This document shows, one piece after another, positions 8,442-18,526 of a stretch of DNA of 64,000 nt. The first letter of the stretch is position 1. Each line of letters opens with the position of its first letter. This stretch comes from Rhodobacteraceae bacterium HLUCCA08. Lineage in GTDB: Bacteria > Pseudomonadota > Alphaproteobacteria > Rhodobacterales > Rhodobacteraceae. The notes under the pieces were generated by a model, which saw nothing but the letters and a program-made list of their open reading frames with translations, was not told the DNA's origin and did no database searches. Location of the stretch: assembly GCA_001314655.1 (NCBI GenBank), contig LJSF01000028.1, positions 46,347 through 110,346 of the forward strand, given 5' to 3'. Position numbers and translations under genes: made by a program.

Positions 8442-9482
8442 ATGATCGAGTTTTTCACCACGAACCCAATCGGCCAGGTCCTGCTGATCGTCCTGCAATG
8501 CCTGCTGATCCTGGTGCCTCTGCTGGTCGCGCTGGCCTTTCTGCTGTATGCCGACCGCAAGATCTGGGCGGCGGTGCAGATGCGCCGCGGGCCCAACGTG
8601 GTCGGCGCCTTCGGCCTGCTGCAAAGCTTCGCCGATTTCCTGAAATACATCACCAAGGAAGTCGTGGTGCCCGCCGGGGCCGACAAGTCGGTGTTCTTCC
8701 TCGCGCCGCTGATTTCCTTTACCCTGGCGATCATCGCCTGGGCGGTGATCCCGTTCAATGACGGCTGGGTGCTGGCCGATATCAACGTCGCCATCCTTTA
8801 TGTCTTCGCCATCTCCTCGCTCGAGGTCTACGGCGTGATCATGGGCGGCTGGGCGTCGAACTCCAAGTATCCGTTCCTCGGCTCGCTGCGCTCGGCCGCG
8901 CAGATGATTTCCTACGAAGTCTCCATCGGGTTGATCATCATCGGCATCATCATTTCGACCGGATCGCTGAATTTCGGCGATATCGTGCGGGCCCAGGACG
9001 GCGCCTACGGCATCTTCAACTGGTATTGGCTGCCGCATCTGCCGATGCTGTTCCTGTTCTTCATCAGCGCCCTGGCCGAAACCAACCGTCCGCCCTTCGA
9101 CCTTCCGGAAGCGGAATCGGAACTGGTGGCGGGCTACCAGGTGGAATATTCCTCGACCCCGTTCCTGCTGTTCATGATCGGCGAATACGTGGCCATCGTG
9201 CTGATGTGCGCGCTGGTCAGCCTGCTGTTCCTGGGCGGCTGGCTGTCGCCGATCCCGGGGCTGCCGGACGGCATCTTCTGGTTCGTGTCCAAGATGCTGT
9301 TCGCCTTCTTCCTGTTCTCTCTGGTGAAGGCCGTGGTGCCGCGCTACCGCTACGACCAGTTGATGCGCCTGGGCTGGAAGGTGTTCCTGCCGATGTCGCT
9401 GGCCTGGGTCGTGATCGTGGCGTTCCTTGCGAAATTCGAAGTGCTGGGCTCCTTCTGGGCCCGCTACACGATGGGGGGCTGA
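8442..9482 (+). CDS. nuoH: NADH-quinone oxidoreductase subunit H
   Basis: 346 residues, normal length. NuoH (ND1) is the membrane subunit that joins the peripheral arm and forms much of the quinone cavity. About eight hydrophobic segments are visible. Conserved motifs are [20 protein letters not shown] in the first loop, ISYEVSIGL, and [20 protein letters not shown], which carries the loop acids near the quinone site. The ATG at 8442 follows AAGGA. The frame is open for 174 nt upstream, but that part overlaps the lipoprotein gene and is not NuoH-like. Confidence 0.97.
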   Translation: MIEFFTTNPIGQVLLIVLQCLLILVPLLVALAFLLYADRKIWAAVQMRRGPNVVGAFGLLQSFADFLKYITKEVVVPAGADKSVFFLAPLISFTLAIIAWAVIPFNDGWVLADINVAILYVFAISSLEVYGVIMGGWASNSKYPFLGSLRSAAQMISYEVSIGLIIIGIIISTGSLNFGDIVRAQDGAYGIFNWYWLPHLPMLFLFFISALAETNRPPFDLPEAESELVAGYQVEYSSTPFLLFMIGEYVAIVLMCALVSLLFLGGWLSPIPGLPDGIFWFVSKMLFAFFLFSLVKAVVPRYRYDQLMRLGWKVFLPMSLAWVVIVAFLAKFEVLGSFWARYTMGG

Positions 9483-9483
9483 G

Positions 9484-9978
9484 ATGACCCAGATCGACTA
9501 TACCCGCGCCGGCAAGTATTTCCTGCTGTTCGACATTTTCAAAGGCTTCCGGCTGGGGCTGAAATACTTCTTCAAGCCCAAGGCGACGCTGAACTACCCG
9601 CATGAAAAGGGCCCGCTAAGCCCCCGGTTTCGCGGCGAACATGCCCTGCGCCGCTATCCCAACGGCGAGGAACGCTGCATCGCCTGCAAGCTGTGCGAGG
9701 CGATCTGCCCGGCCCAGGCCATCACCATCGACGCCGAACCGCGCGAGGACGGCAGCCGCCGGACCACCCGCTACGACATCGACATGACCAAGTGCATCTA
9801 TTGCGGCTTCTGCCAGGAGGCCTGCCCGGTCGATGCCATCGTCGAGGGGCCGAATTTCGAATTCGCCACCGAAACCCGCGAAGAGCTGTTCTACGACAAG
9901 GACAAGCTGCTGGCCAACGGTGACCGCTGGGAGGCGGAAATCGCCCGCAACCTCGAACTGGACGCGCCCTACCGATGA
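9484..9978 (+). CDS. nuoI: NADH-quinone oxidoreductase subunit I (2x[4Fe-4S])
   Basis: 164 residues. NuoI carries clusters N6a and N6b that pass electrons toward N2 and quinone. The two ferredoxin motifs are clear: [16 protein letters not shown] (about 65-80) and [16 protein letters not shown] (about 104-119). The N-terminal amphipathic region ([18 protein letters not shown]) is typical. The ATG is one base after the nuoH stop. Confidence 0.97.
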   Translation: MTQIDYTRAGKYFLLFDIFKGFRLGLKYFFKPKATLNYPHEKGPLSPRFRGEHALRRYPNGEERCIACKLCEAICPAQAITIDAEPREDGSRRTTRYDIDMTKCIYCGFCQEACPVDAIVEGPNFEFATETREELFYDKDKLLANGDRWEAEIARNLELDAPYR

Positions 9979-10376
9979 GTGATCCGAAAAACCCCTTCGA
10001 GGCCATGATGAAGGCCGGCCAGGATTGGGCCAGGGCGCTCAACCCGGCGCTGGAATCCTTCACCCCCAAGGGGTTCGAGGCGATGTGGCCGACCATGCCG
10101 GCCGAGGCGATGGAAGCGATGATGGGCAAGACCTTCAACCCCGAGGGGCTGGACGCCAAGACGCGGCTGCTGCTGACCCTGATGGGCCTGACCATCATGG
10201 GCGCCCAGGCCGATGCGCAATTGCGGATGACCGTGCGCCATGCGATCGCCGCCGGTGCGAGCAAACAGGAAGTCGCCGAAACCATCGCCCAGGCCGGGCT
10301 GTTCGGCGGCGTGCCCTCGATGACACGGGCGATGGAACTGGCCCGCGAGGTCATGGACAAGGACGAGGACGAATGA
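9975..10376 (+). CDS. Carboxymuconolactone decarboxylase-like protein within the nuo cluster
   Basis: 133 residues. The ATG overlaps the nuoI stop (ATGA). Residues about 55-120 fit the CMD/AhpD-like all-helical fold ([20 protein letters not shown], then [20 protein letters not shown]). The CxxC of AhpD peroxidase members is absent, so a thiol peroxidase role is unlikely. The stop overlaps the nuoJ start (ATGA), so it is embedded in a coupled string of complex I genes. I believe it corresponds to one of the unidentified frames in the Paracoccus complex I cluster, but did not check. Its function is unknown. Confidence 0.8.
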   Translation: MSDPKNPFEAMMKAGQDWARALNPALESFTPKGFEAMWPTMPAEAMEAMMGKTFNPEGLDAKTRLLLTLMGLTIMGAQADAQLRMTVRHAIAAGASKQEVAETIAQAGLFGGVPSMTRAMELAREVMDKDEDE

Positions 10377-10981
10377 CGGCTGTAGCGCTTGCCTTCTACC
10401 TTTTCGCGATCTGCACGATCGGCGCCGGGCTGATGACCGTTCTCAGCCGCAACCCGGTCCATTCGGTGCTCTGGCTGATCCTGGCCTTCCTCAGTTCGGC
10501 CGGGCTGTTCGTGCTGCTGGGCGCCGAATTCGTCGCCATGCTGCTGATCATCGTCTATGTCGGCGCGGTCGCGGTGCTGTTCCTGTTCGTCGTCATGATG
10601 CTTGACGTCGATTTCGCCGAGCTGAAGGCGGAAATGGCGAAATACATGCCGCTGGCGCTGCTGATCGGGGTGGTGATCCTGATGCAGCTGTCCATGGGCC
10701 TGGGCGTCTGGGCCTATTCGGACGGGTTCGAGACCCGGCTGGTCGCCCCGGTCGATGGCGGCATCCAGAACACCAAGGGCCTGGGGCTGCTGCTTTACGA
10801 CAAGTATTTCCTGCTGTTCCAGCTGGCCGGGCTGATCCTGCTGGTGGCGATGATCGGCGCCATCGTGCTGACCCTGCGCCACCGCAAGGACGTCAAGCGC
10901 CAGGACATCCTGGCCCAGATGTATCGCGATCCGGCCAAGGCGATGGAGCTGAAGGACATCAAACCGGGGCAGGGGCTGTGA
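10373..10981 (+). CDS. nuoJ: NADH-quinone oxidoreductase subunit J
   Basis: 202 residues with five predicted membrane helices, the usual NuoJ (ND6) topology. The conserved third-helix region [26 protein letters not shown] is present at about residues 50-76. The ATG overlaps the preceding stop. The stop overlaps the next GTG (GTGA), so the genes on both sides are probably translationally coupled. Confidence 0.95.
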   Translation: MTAVALAFYLFAICTIGAGLMTVLSRNPVHSVLWLILAFLSSAGLFVLLGAEFVAMLLIIVYVGAVAVLFLFVVMMLDVDFAELKAEMAKYMPLALLIGVVILMQLSMGLGVWAYSDGFETRLVAPVDGGIQNTKGLGLLLYDKYFLLFQLAGLILLVAMIGAIVLTLRHRKDVKRQDILAQMYRDPAKAMELKDIKPGQGL

Positions 10982-11433
10982 GGCGCGCGCTGCCCCTGGC
11001 CCTGGCACTTGCGGGGCTGGCCCCGCTTGCCGGCGCCGACCCGCTGGATTGCCTGCCCTGGATCAACCAGGCAACGCCCGAGGGCTACAGCCTTGATCCC
11101 GATCCATCCCGGGACAGCGCCAGCGTCGAAACCCTTGCCGACGATGTCGTCCTGTGGACCCGCGACGGGGGCCCGGATCGCGGCGCGCTGGCTGCGTTGA
11201 CCACATGTCCCGGAGGTGGGCTGTCGGTGATATTGTTTCTGCCGGGTGACAGGCTGCAGGACAGCGTTGCCCGGATGCGTGAGATGACCCCCGGGCCCGG
11301 CAGCGAAATGGGCAGCGCATACCTGATGTTCAATCGGCAGGCCTCCGGCCTCGCCCATGCGTCCGGTGGGCATTCGGATCGGCTTCCGGATGAGTTCGGC
11401 GCATGTGTTTGCGCGGCCGCGGGTTTGCAATAG
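10978..11433 (+). CDS. Secreted Cys-containing protein between nuoJ and nuoK, unknown
   Basis: 151 residues. The GTG at 10978 overlaps the nuoJ stop and starts a signal peptide (two Arg, then a Leu/Ala-rich core ending PLAGA near residue 20). The mature part has four Cys (about residues 25, 82, 143 and 145), which could form disulfides in the periplasm. I recognise no family. It may be particular to this lineage. The C-terminal part has somewhat less regular codon use than its neighbours. Confidence 0.65.
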   Translation: MRRALPLALALAGLAPLAGADPLDCLPWINQATPEGYSLDPDPSRDSASVETLADDVVLWTRDGGPDRGALAALTTCPGGGLSVILFLPGDRLQDSVARMREMTPGPGSEMGSAYLMFNRQASGLAHASGGHSDRLPDEFGACVCAAAGLQ

Positions 11434-11442
11434 GAGACGACG

Positions 11443-11748
11443 ATGATCGGACTTGAACATTACCTGTCGGTCGCCGCCGCGCTGTTCGTGATCGGCATCT
11501 TCGGGATCTTCCTGAACCGCAAGAACATCATCATCCTGCTGATGAGCATCGAATTGATGCTGCTGGCGGTGAACATCAATTTCGTCGCCTTCTCCAGCTT
11601 TCTGCAGGACATGGTCGGGCAGGTCTTCACCCTGTTCGTGCTGACCGTCGCCGCGGCCGAGGCCGCGATCGGCCTGGCCATCCTGGTCTGTTTCTTCCGC
11701 AACCGCGGCACCATCGACGTCGAAGACGTCAACGTGATGAAAGGCTGA
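11443..11748 (+). CDS. nuoK: NADH-quinone oxidoreductase subunit K
   Basis: 101 residues with three membrane helices, the standard NuoK (ND4L). Conserved features are [20 protein letters not shown], with the helix-2 glutamate, and [14 protein letters not shown], with the helix-3 glutamate; both residues belong to the proton path. The ribosome-binding site is AGGAG, 7 nt before the ATG. Confidence 0.97.
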   Translation: MIGLEHYLSVAAALFVIGIFGIFLNRKNIIILLMSIELMLLAVNINFVAFSSFLQDMVGQVFTLFVLTVAAAEAAIGLAILVCFFRNRGTIDVEDVNVMKG

Positions 11749-11752
11749 CCCC

Positions 11753-11893
11753 ATGATCGCCAATTTCGGCATTCCCGGCCTGACCTTCCTGCTCAATAGC
11801 TGGACCTTGCCCGTGGGGGCGGTCGGCCATGGCGCCGCGATCATGATGTATCCGCCGCTGTTCCTGTCCACGCTGTCCGCGATCTTCGGCTGA
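11753..11893 (+). CDS. 46-residue hydrophobic small protein between nuoK and nuoL
   Basis: The 161-nt nuoK-nuoL gap holds an ATG-to-TGA frame of 46 codons, starting 4 nt after the nuoK stop and ending 16 nt before nuoL. It begins [20 protein letters not shown] and ends in a hydrophobic run ([19 protein letters not shown]). By my count 41 of the 46 codons end in G or C, like the nuo genes around it, which supports real coding. It contains one or two weak membrane segments and no charged residues after the start. Its function is unknown. The position suggests a small complex I-associated peptide, which is inference. Confidence 0.6.
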   Translation: MIANFGIPGLTFLLNSWTLPVGAVGHGAAIMMYPPLFLSTLSAIFG

Positions 11894-11909
11894 AGGGGCC
11901 TCAAGACCC

Positions 11910-13973
11910 ATGGAAACGATCCTCCTCTTTTCGCCCCTGGTCGGCGCGCTCATCGCGGGTTTCGGCTGGAAGATGATCGGCGAACAGGCCGCGCAGGTCA
12001 CGGCCACCGCGTTGCTGTTCCTGTCCTGTCTGCTGTCCTGGATCGTCTTTCTGACCTTCGACGGCACGACCGAAAGCATCACCGTGCTGCGCTGGATCGA
12101 AAGCGGCAGCCTGTCGGCTGATTGGGCGATCCGGATGGACCGGCTGACCGCGATCATGCTGATCGTGATCACCACCGTCTCGGCGCTCGTGCACCTCTAT
12201 TCCTTCGGCTACATGGCCCATGACGAGAACTTCAAGGAGGGCGAGCATTACAAGGCCCGCTTCTTTGCCTACCTGTCGTTCTTCACCTTCGCCATGCTGA
12301 TGCTGGTGACCGCCGACAACCTGGTGCAGATGTTCTTCGGCTGGGAGGGGGTGGGCCTGGCCTCCTACCTGCTGATCGGCTTCTACTACAAGAAACCCAG
12401 CGCCAATGCCGCGGCGATGAAGGCCTTTGTCGTCAACCGGGTCGGCGATTTCGGCTTTGCCCTGGGCATCTTTGCGCTGTTCTTCCTGGCCGACAGCGTG
12501 CGTTTCGACGACATCTTCGCCTATGCGCCGGTGCTGGCCGAAACCAACCTGACCTTCCTGTGGGCGGAATGGAACGCGGCCAACCTGATCGGCGTGCTGC
12601 TGTTCGTCGGCGCCATGGGCAAGTCGGCGCAGCTGCTGCTGCATACCTGGCTGCCCGACGCGATGGAGGGGCCGACGCCGGTGTCGGCCCTGATCCACGC
12701 CGCGACCATGGTCACGGCGGGTGTGTTCCTGGTCTGCCGGATGTCGCCGATCTACGAATTCGCGCCGGACGCCAAGACCTTCATCGTCTTCATCGGCGCC
12801 TTCACCGCCTTCTTCGCGGCCACCGTGGGCCTGGTGCAGAACGACATCAAGCGGGTCATCGCCTATTCGACCTGCAGCCAGCTGGGCTACATGTTCGTGG
12901 CCGCCGGTGTCGGTGTCTATTCGGTCGCCATGTTCCACCTGCTGACCCATGCCTTCTTCAAGGCGATGCTGTTCCTGGGCGCGGGCTCGGTCATCCACGG
13001 GATGCACCACGAACAGGACATGCGGAATTATGGCGGGCTGCGGCACAAGCTGCCGATGACCTTCTGGGCGATGATGATCGGCACCCTGGCGATCACCGGC
13101 GTCGGCATTCCGCTGCTGTACCTGGGCTTTCCGGTGGGCTTTGCCGGTTTCGTCAGCAAGGACGCGATCATCGAAAGCGCCTATGCGGGCACCGCCGGCG
13201 GCTATGCCTTCTGGCTGCTGGTGATCGCCGCGCTGATGACCAGCTTCTATTCCTGGCGGCTGATGTTCCTGACCTTCTACGGCAAACCGCGGGGCGACAA
13301 GCATACCCATGAACATGCCCATGAAAGCCCCCGGGTGATGCTGATCCCGCTGGGCGTTCTGGCGGTGGGCGCGATCCTGGCCGGGATGATCTGGTACAAG
13401 CCGTTCTTCGGCCATACCGACAGTGTCGCCAAGTTCTTTGGCGTGCCCTATGAAGAGGTCCATTCCGAGGACGGCGCCGCGGACGAGGGCGATCACCATT
13501 ACGTCTTTGCCGGCCAGCCCGGGCAGGGCGCGATCCATGTCGGCCCCGACAACCACGTGCTGGACGAGGCGCATGCGGTGCCGGTCTGGGTCAAGCTCAG
13601 CCCCTTTGTCGCCATGCTGATCGGGCTGGCCACCGCCTGGACGATGTATATCCGCCAGCCCGACCTGCCGGGCCGGGTCGCCGCGGCCAACCGTCCGCTT
13701 TACGACTTCCTGCTCAACAAATGGTATTTCGACGAACTTTACGACGCGGTCCTGGTCCGGCCCGCCCAGGCGATCGGGCGGTTCCTGTGGAAAGGCGGCG
13801 ACGGCAAGGTCATCGACGGGGCGATCAACGGGGTGTCGATGGGGATCGTTCCCATGGTCACCCGGGCGCTCGGCCGGGCCCAGTCGGGCTATATCTTCAC
13901 CTATGCCTTCTTCATGGTGATCGGCATCGCCGCGCTGATCACCTGGGTCGTGCTGGCCGGGGGGGCGCAGTGA
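11910..13973 (+). CDS. nuoL: NADH-quinone oxidoreductase subunit L
   Basis: 687 residues, an antiporter-like proton-pumping subunit (ND5) at the distal end of the membrane arm. The core has [17 protein letters not shown], the [21 protein letters not shown] helix and the lysine-containing discontinuous helices. It ends with the long lateral helix region and a terminal membrane anchor. A His/Asp/Glu-rich loop (about residues 465-545) includes [12 protein letters not shown]. Its stop overlaps the nuoM start (TGATG). Confidence 0.97.
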   Translation: METILLFSPLVGALIAGFGWKMIGEQAAQVTATALLFLSCLLSWIVFLTFDGTTESITVLRWIESGSLSADWAIRMDRLTAIMLIVITTVSALVHLYSFGYMAHDENFKEGEHYKARFFAYLSFFTFAMLMLVTADNLVQMFFGWEGVGLASYLLIGFYYKKPSANAAAMKAFVVNRVGDFGFALGIFALFFLADSVRFDDIFAYAPVLAETNLTFLWAEWNAANLIGVLLFVGAMGKSAQLLLHTWLPDAMEGPTPVSALIHAATMVTAGVFLVCRMSPIYEFAPDAKTFIVFIGAFTAFFAATVGLVQNDIKRVIAYSTCSQLGYMFVAAGVGVYSVAMFHLLTHAFFKAMLFLGAGSVIHGMHHEQDMRNYGGLRHKLPMTFWAMMIGTLAITGVGIPLLYLGFPVGFAGFVSKDAIIESAYAGTAGGYAFWLLVIAALMTSFYSWRLMFLTFYGKPRGDKHTHEHAHESPRVMLIPLGVLAVGAILAGMIWYKPFFGHTDSVAKFFGVPYEEVHSEDGAADEGDHHYVFAGQPGQGAIHVGPDNHVLDEAHAVPVWVKLSPFVAMLIGLATAWTMYIRQPDLPGRVAAANRPLYDFLLNKWYFDELYDAVLVRPAQAIGRFLWKGGDGKVIDGAINGVSMGIVPMVTRALGRAQSGYIFTYAFFMVIGIAALITWVVLAGGAQ

Positions 13974-15514
13974 TGGACAACCTGCTTTCGATCACCACCT
14001 TCATCCCGCTGATCGCCGCCGCCATCCTGGCGCTGTTCCTGCGCGGCGATGACGAGGCCGCCCGGCGCAACGCCAAATGGGTCGCCATGGCGGCCACGGT
14101 GCTGACCTTCATCGTGTCGCTGTTCATCCTGTTCGGCTTCGATCCCGCGAATACCGACTTCCAGTTCGTGGAAGAGGGCGACTGGCTGATGGGCTTCACC
14201 TACAAGATGGGCGTCGACGGGATCAGCGTGCTGTTCGTCATGCTGACCACCTTCCTGATGCCGATCACCATCGCCGCCTGCTGGACCGTCACCCACCGGG
14301 TCAAGGAATACATGATCGCCTTCCTGGTGCTGGAAACGCTCATGCTGGGCGTGTTCATGGCGCTGGACCTGGTGCTGTTCTACCTGTTCTTCGAGGCCGG
14401 GCTGATCCCGATGTTCCTGATCATCGGCATCTGGGGCGGCAAGGAACGCATCTATGCGGCGTTCAAGTTCTTCCTTTATACCTTCCTCGGTTCGGTCCTG
14501 ATGCTGGTGGCGATGATCGCCATGTATGTCGATGCCGGCACCACCGATATCCCGACGCTGCTGACCCACGAATTCGGCACCGAAACCTTCAGCCTGTTCG
14601 GCATCCAGATCATCGGCGGCATGCAGACCCTGCTGTGGATCGCCTTTTTCGCGAGCTTCGCGGTCAAGATGCCGATGTGGCCGGTCCATACCTGGCTGCC
14701 CGATGCCCACGTCCAGGCGCCCACCGCGGGCTCGGTCGTGCTGGCGGCGATCCTGCTCAAGATGGGCGGCTACGGGTTCCTGCGCTTCAGCCTGCCGATG
14801 TTCCCGGTCGCCTCCGACCTGCTGGCGCCCTTCGTGCTGTGGCTCTCGGCCATCGCCATCGTCTATACCTCGCTGGTGGCCCTGGTGCAGGAGGACATGA
14901 AAAAGCTGATCGCCTACTCCTCGGTCGCGCATATGGGCTTTGTCACCATGGGCATCTTCGCGGCCAACCAGCAGGGCGTCGACGGGGCGATCTTCCAGAT
15001 GATCAGCCACGGCTTCGTCTCGGGCGCGCTGTTCCTGTGCGTGGGCGTGATCTACGACCGGATGCACACGCGGCAGATCGACGCCTATGGCGGGCTGGTG
15101 AACCGGATGCCGGCCTATGCGCTGATCTTCATGCTGTTCACCATGGCCAATGTCGGCCTGCCGGGCACCAGCGGATTCGTCGGCGAATTCCTGACCCTGG
15201 TGGGCGCCTTCCAGGTCAATACCTGGGTCGCCGCCGTGGCCACGACCGGCGTGATCCTGTCGGCGGGCTATGCGCTCTGGCTTTATCGCCGGGTGGTGAT
15301 GGGCGACCTCATCAAGGAGGCGCTGCGTTCGATCACCGACATGGACCGGCGCGAACGCTGGATCTTTGCGCCGCTGGTGGTCATGACCCTGCTGCTGGGC
15401 GTCTACCCGGCGCTGATCACCGACATCATCGGGCCCAGCGTCACCGCCCTGGTCACCCATGTGGAAACCGCCGCCGCCAATTTCGAGCCCGCCACCCGGC
15501 TGGCCCAGCACTGA
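13973..15514 (+). CDS. nuoM: NADH-quinone oxidoreductase subunit M
   Basis: 513 residues, an antiporter-like proton channel subunit (ND4). Signature stretches are [17 protein letters not shown], with the key helix-5 glutamate, [19 protein letters not shown], and the lysine-bearing [11 protein letters not shown] region. The ATG at 13973 shares its A with the nuoL stop TGA, a typical coupling. The frame is open upstream inside nuoL, but that part is not NuoM-like. Confidence 0.97.
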   Translation: MDNLLSITTFIPLIAAAILALFLRGDDEAARRNAKWVAMAATVLTFIVSLFILFGFDPANTDFQFVEEGDWLMGFTYKMGVDGISVLFVMLTTFLMPITIAACWTVTHRVKEYMIAFLVLETLMLGVFMALDLVLFYLFFEAGLIPMFLIIGIWGGKERIYAAFKFFLYTFLGSVLMLVAMIAMYVDAGTTDIPTLLTHEFGTETFSLFGIQIIGGMQTLLWIAFFASFAVKMPMWPVHTWLPDAHVQAPTAGSVVLAAILLKMGGYGFLRFSLPMFPVASDLLAPFVLWLSAIAIVYTSLVALVQEDMKKLIAYSSVAHMGFVTMGIFAANQQGVDGAIFQMISHGFVSGALFLCVGVIYDRMHTRQIDAYGGLVNRMPAYALIFMLFTMANVGLPGTSGFVGEFLTLVGAFQVNTWVAAVATTGVILSAGYALWLYRRVVMGDLIKEALRSITDMDRRERWIFAPLVVMTLLLGVYPALITDIIGPSVTALVTHVETAAANFEPATRLAQH

Positions 15515-15526
15515 AAGGCCTGACCC

Positions 15527-16966
15527 ATGCTTTCGGCTGACCTGAACATCCTGCTGCCCGAGATCCTGCTGTCGGTCTTTGCCATGGCCGCCCTGCTGGG
15601 GGCGGTCTACACGACCAGGGACAAGCTCGCCCCGGCGCTGACCTGGGCCACCGCGGCGGTGTTCGTCATCGTCGCGCTGTGGATCGGCACCTCGGGCGAG
15701 GGCACCAACCGCGCCTTCGACGGCATGTTCGTCGACGATGCCTTCGCGCGGTTCGCCAAGGTCGGCATCCTGCTGGCCGCCGCCGCGATCCTGGTGATGA
15801 GCCTCGACTGGATGCAGCGCCGCGACCTGTTGCGCTTCGAATACCCGGTGCTGATCACCCTGGCCGTGGTCGGCATGATGGTCATGGTCTCGTCCGGCGA
15901 CCTGATCGCGCTCTACATGGGGCTCGAACTGCAATCGCTTGCCCTTTACGTCGTTGCCTCGATGCGCCGCGACAGCGTGAAATCGACCGAGGCCGGTCTG
16001 AAATACTTCGTCCTTGGCGCGCTCTCGTCGGGCCTGCTGCTCTATGGCGCCTCGCTGACCTATGGCTTCGCCGGCACCACGGAATTTTCCGGCATCATCG
16101 CCGCGACCGAAGGCGGTGTCTCCACCGGCCTGCTGTTCGGGCTGGTCTTCCTGCTGGCGGGCTTCGCCTTCAAGGTCTCGGCCGCGCCGTTCCACATGTG
16201 GACGCCGGATGTCTATGAAGGCGCGCCGACCCCGATCACCGCCTTCTTCGCCACCGCGCCCAAGATCGCCGCGCTCGGCCTGTTCGCCCGGGTGGTGCAC
16301 GATGCCTTTGGCGGCGTGATCGGCGACTGGCAGCAGGTCGTGGCCTTCCTGGCGGTGCTGTCGATGTTCGTCGGCTCGATCGCCGCGATCGGCCAGCGCG
16401 ACATCAAGCGGCTGATGGCCTATTCCTCGATCGGGCACATGGGCTTTGCCCTGATGGGCCTGGCCGCCGGCACCGCGCTGGGCGTGCAGGCGATGCTGAT
16501 CTATGTGGCGATCTATGTGGCGATGAACATCGGCACCTTCGCCTTCATCCTGTCGATGGAGCGCGACGGCCGCCCGGTCACCTCGATCGACGCGCTGAAC
16601 ATGTATTCCGCGCGTGAACCGCTCAAGGCGCTGGCGATGCTGATCCTGCTGTTCAGCCTGGCCGGGGTGCCGCCGATGCTGGGCTTCTTCGGCAAGCTCT
16701 ACGTGCTGCGCGCCGCCTACGAGGGCGGTCTGGCCTGGCTGGCCGTGGCCGGGGTGATCGCATCGGTCATCGGCGCCTTCTACTACCTGCGGATCGTCTA
16801 TTTCATGTATTTCGGGGCCGAGCGGGACGAGGTTCTGGATCGCAATGCCAACCCGGTGCTCTGGACCTTGCTGGTGGCCTCGGCGGCGGTGATGGTGTTC
16901 GGCGTGATCAACCTGTTCGGGCTCGACCCGATCGCCGGCACGGCGGCCGCGGCGCTTGTCAACTGA
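15527..16966 (+). CDS. nuoN: NADH-quinone oxidoreductase subunit N
   Basis: 479 residues, the third antiporter-like subunit (ND2). It shows [16 protein letters not shown], with the helix-5 glutamate, [20 protein letters not shown], and [19 protein letters not shown]. It is the last complex I gene here. The birA start lies inside its final codons, so birA is probably read from the same transcript. Confidence 0.97.
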   Translation: MLSADLNILLPEILLSVFAMAALLGAVYTTRDKLAPALTWATAAVFVIVALWIGTSGEGTNRAFDGMFVDDAFARFAKVGILLAAAAILVMSLDWMQRRDLLRFEYPVLITLAVVGMMVMVSSGDLIALYMGLELQSLALYVVASMRRDSVKSTEAGLKYFVLGALSSGLLLYGASLTYGFAGTTEFSGIIAATEGGVSTGLLFGLVFLLAGFAFKVSAAPFHMWTPDVYEGAPTPITAFFATAPKIAALGLFARVVHDAFGGVIGDWQQVVAFLAVLSMFVGSIAAIGQRDIKRLMAYSSIGHMGFALMGLAAGTALGVQAMLIYVAIYVAMNIGTFAFILSMERDGRPVTSIDALNMYSAREPLKALAMLILLFSLAGVPPMLGFFGKLYVLRAAYEGGLAWLAVAGVIASVIGAFYYLRIVYFMYFGAERDEVLDRNANPVLWTLLVASAAVMVFGVINLFGLDPIAGTAAAALVN

Positions 16967-17765
16967 CACCCCGCTCTGGGAGGCGCCGGAAACGGCGCGG
17001 TTCTGGCCCGCGGGCGTCGACCGCGTGGTGCTGGAGGAAACCACCTCCACCATGGACGAGGCGCGCCGCCTGGCCGCGCAGGTCGCCGGCCCGACCTGGA
17101 TCATGGCGCGGCGCCAGACTGCCGCCCATGGCCGCCGCGGACGGCCCTGGGCCAGCCCCGAGGGCAATTTCGCGGCCACGCTGCTGCTGCGCCCCGATCT
17201 GGACCCGGGCCGTGCCGCGCTGCATTCCTTCCTTGCCGCCAATGCCCTGCGCCTGACCCTGGCGATGTGCGTCGCGCCCGACAGGCTGGCGCTGAAATGG
17301 CCCAATGACGTGCTGCTGGACGGCGCCAAGGTGGCCGGCATCCTGCTGGAAAGCGGCGGCCGGGCCGGGCGGGTCGACTGGCTGGCCGTGGGCATCGGCG
17401 TCAACCTGCAACAGGCGCCCGATCCCGGAACGCTCGACCCCGGTGCGGTGTCGCCGATCTCGGTCGCCGGGGCCGGGGGCAGCCCGCACAGCCTCGACGA
17501 CATGCTGTTCTGGCTCGCCAGCCATTATGCCGACCAGATGCGGCTGTTCGCCGAGCAGGGCTTTGACCCGATCCGCCGGCTCTGGCTGCGCCATGCCGCG
17601 CGGCTGGGCAAACAGGTCACCGCCCGGCTGCCGAACGCGACACGCAGCGGAACCTTTGAAACGGTCGACGAAGACGGGTATCTGGTGCTGACAACCCCCA
17701 CGGGCCAGGAGCGTATCGCCGCGGCCGACATCTTTTTCGGAGCGCCCGATGCTTCTGGCCATTGA
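16956..17765 (+). CDS. birA: Biotin--[acetyl-CoA carboxylase] ligase
   Basis: 269 residues from a TTG start that overlaps the nuoN 3' end by 11 nt. BirA attaches biotin to the carrier subunit of acetyl-CoA carboxylase through biotinyl-AMP. The ATP/biotin-binding motif reads HGRRGRPW (about 64-71), followed by [17 protein letters not shown] (about 115-131) and the GIGVN stretch near 149. There is no N-terminal helix-turn-helix, so this is the enzyme-only (group I) form and cannot act as the biotin repressor. The ATG of coaX lies inside its last codons. Confidence 0.92.
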   Translation: MSTDTPLWEAPETARFWPAGVDRVVLEETTSTMDEARRLAAQVAGPTWIMARRQTAAHGRRGRPWASPEGNFAATLLLRPDLDPGRAALHSFLAANALRLTLAMCVAPDRLALKWPNDVLLDGAKVAGILLESGGRAGRVDWLAVGIGVNLQQAPDPGTLDPGAVSPISVAGAGGSPHSLDDMLFWLASHYADQMRLFAEQGFDPIRRLWLRHAARLGKQVTARLPNATRSGTFETVDEDGYLVLTTPTGQERIAAADIFFGAPDASGH

Positions 17766-18522
17766 TTGCGGCAATACCAACACGGTCTTCTCGATCTGGG
17801 ACGGCAGCCGCTTTCTGTGCACCCTGCGCACATCGACCGAACATCAGCGCACCGCCGACCAGTATTTCGTCTGGTATTCGACACTAATCCGCCATCACGG
17901 CATCGATGCGCGGATCACCGACGTCATCATCAGCTCGACCGTGCCGCGCGTGGTGTTCAACCTGCGCGTCATGGCCGACCGCTATTTCGGCACCCGCCCC
18001 CTTGTGGTCGGCAAGCCGGACTGCCATCTGCCCGTCAACCCCCGCGTCGATGCGGGCACCGCGGTCGGGCCGGACCGGCTGGTCAACACCGCCGGCGCCC
18101 ATGACCGCCATGGCGGCGACCTGATCGTCGTCGATTTCGGCACCGCCACCACCTTTGACGTGGTCGCCACCGATGGCGCCTATGTCGGCGGGGTGATCGC
18201 CCCGGGGGTCAACCTGTCGCTCGAGGCGCTGCATGCCGCGGCCGCGGCCTTGCCCCATGTCGACGTGACGAAACCGCCGCAGGTGATCGGCACCAACACG
18301 GTGGATTGCATGCAATCGGGCGTCTTCTGGGGCTATGTCGGCCTCGTGAACGGCGTCTGCCAACGGATCAAGGGCGAATATGACCGGCCCATGACGGTCA
18401 TCGGAACCGGAGGCCTCGCACCGCTTTTCTCGACGGGCGAGGCGCTTTTCGACCAGATCGAGGATGACCTGACGATGCACGGGCTGACCGTGATCCATCG
18501 CTACAACAAGGATAGAATGTAA
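17749..18522 (+). CDS. coaX: Type III pantothenate kinase
   Basis: 257 residues. It phosphorylates pantothenate in the first step of coenzyme A synthesis. The N-terminal phosphate-binding motif is [18 protein letters not shown] (residues 2-19). The ASKHA second motif is DFGTATTFD (about 128-136), and the substrate-site GPDRLVN is at about 105-111. The gene overlaps birA by 17 nt. The birA-coaX-rnj order is common in alphaproteobacteria. Confidence 0.95.
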   Translation: MLLAIDCGNTNTVFSIWDGSRFLCTLRTSTEHQRTADQYFVWYSTLIRHHGIDARITDVIISSTVPRVVFNLRVMADRYFGTRPLVVGKPDCHLPVNPRVDAGTAVGPDRLVNTAGAHDRHGGDLIVVDFGTATTFDVVATDGAYVGGVIAPGVNLSLEALHAAAAALPHVDVTKPPQVIGTNTVDCMQSGVFWGYVGLVNGVCQRIKGEYDRPMTVIGTGGLAPLFSTGEALFDQIEDDLTMHGLTVIHRYNKDRM

Positions 18523-18526
18523 GAAC

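Noticed and set aside
13901-17503. Long open frame on the - strand opposite nuoM and nuoN (about 1200 codons)
   Set aside because: Same shadow effect: His/Gln/Gly/Asp-rich translation opposite well-supported complex I genes.
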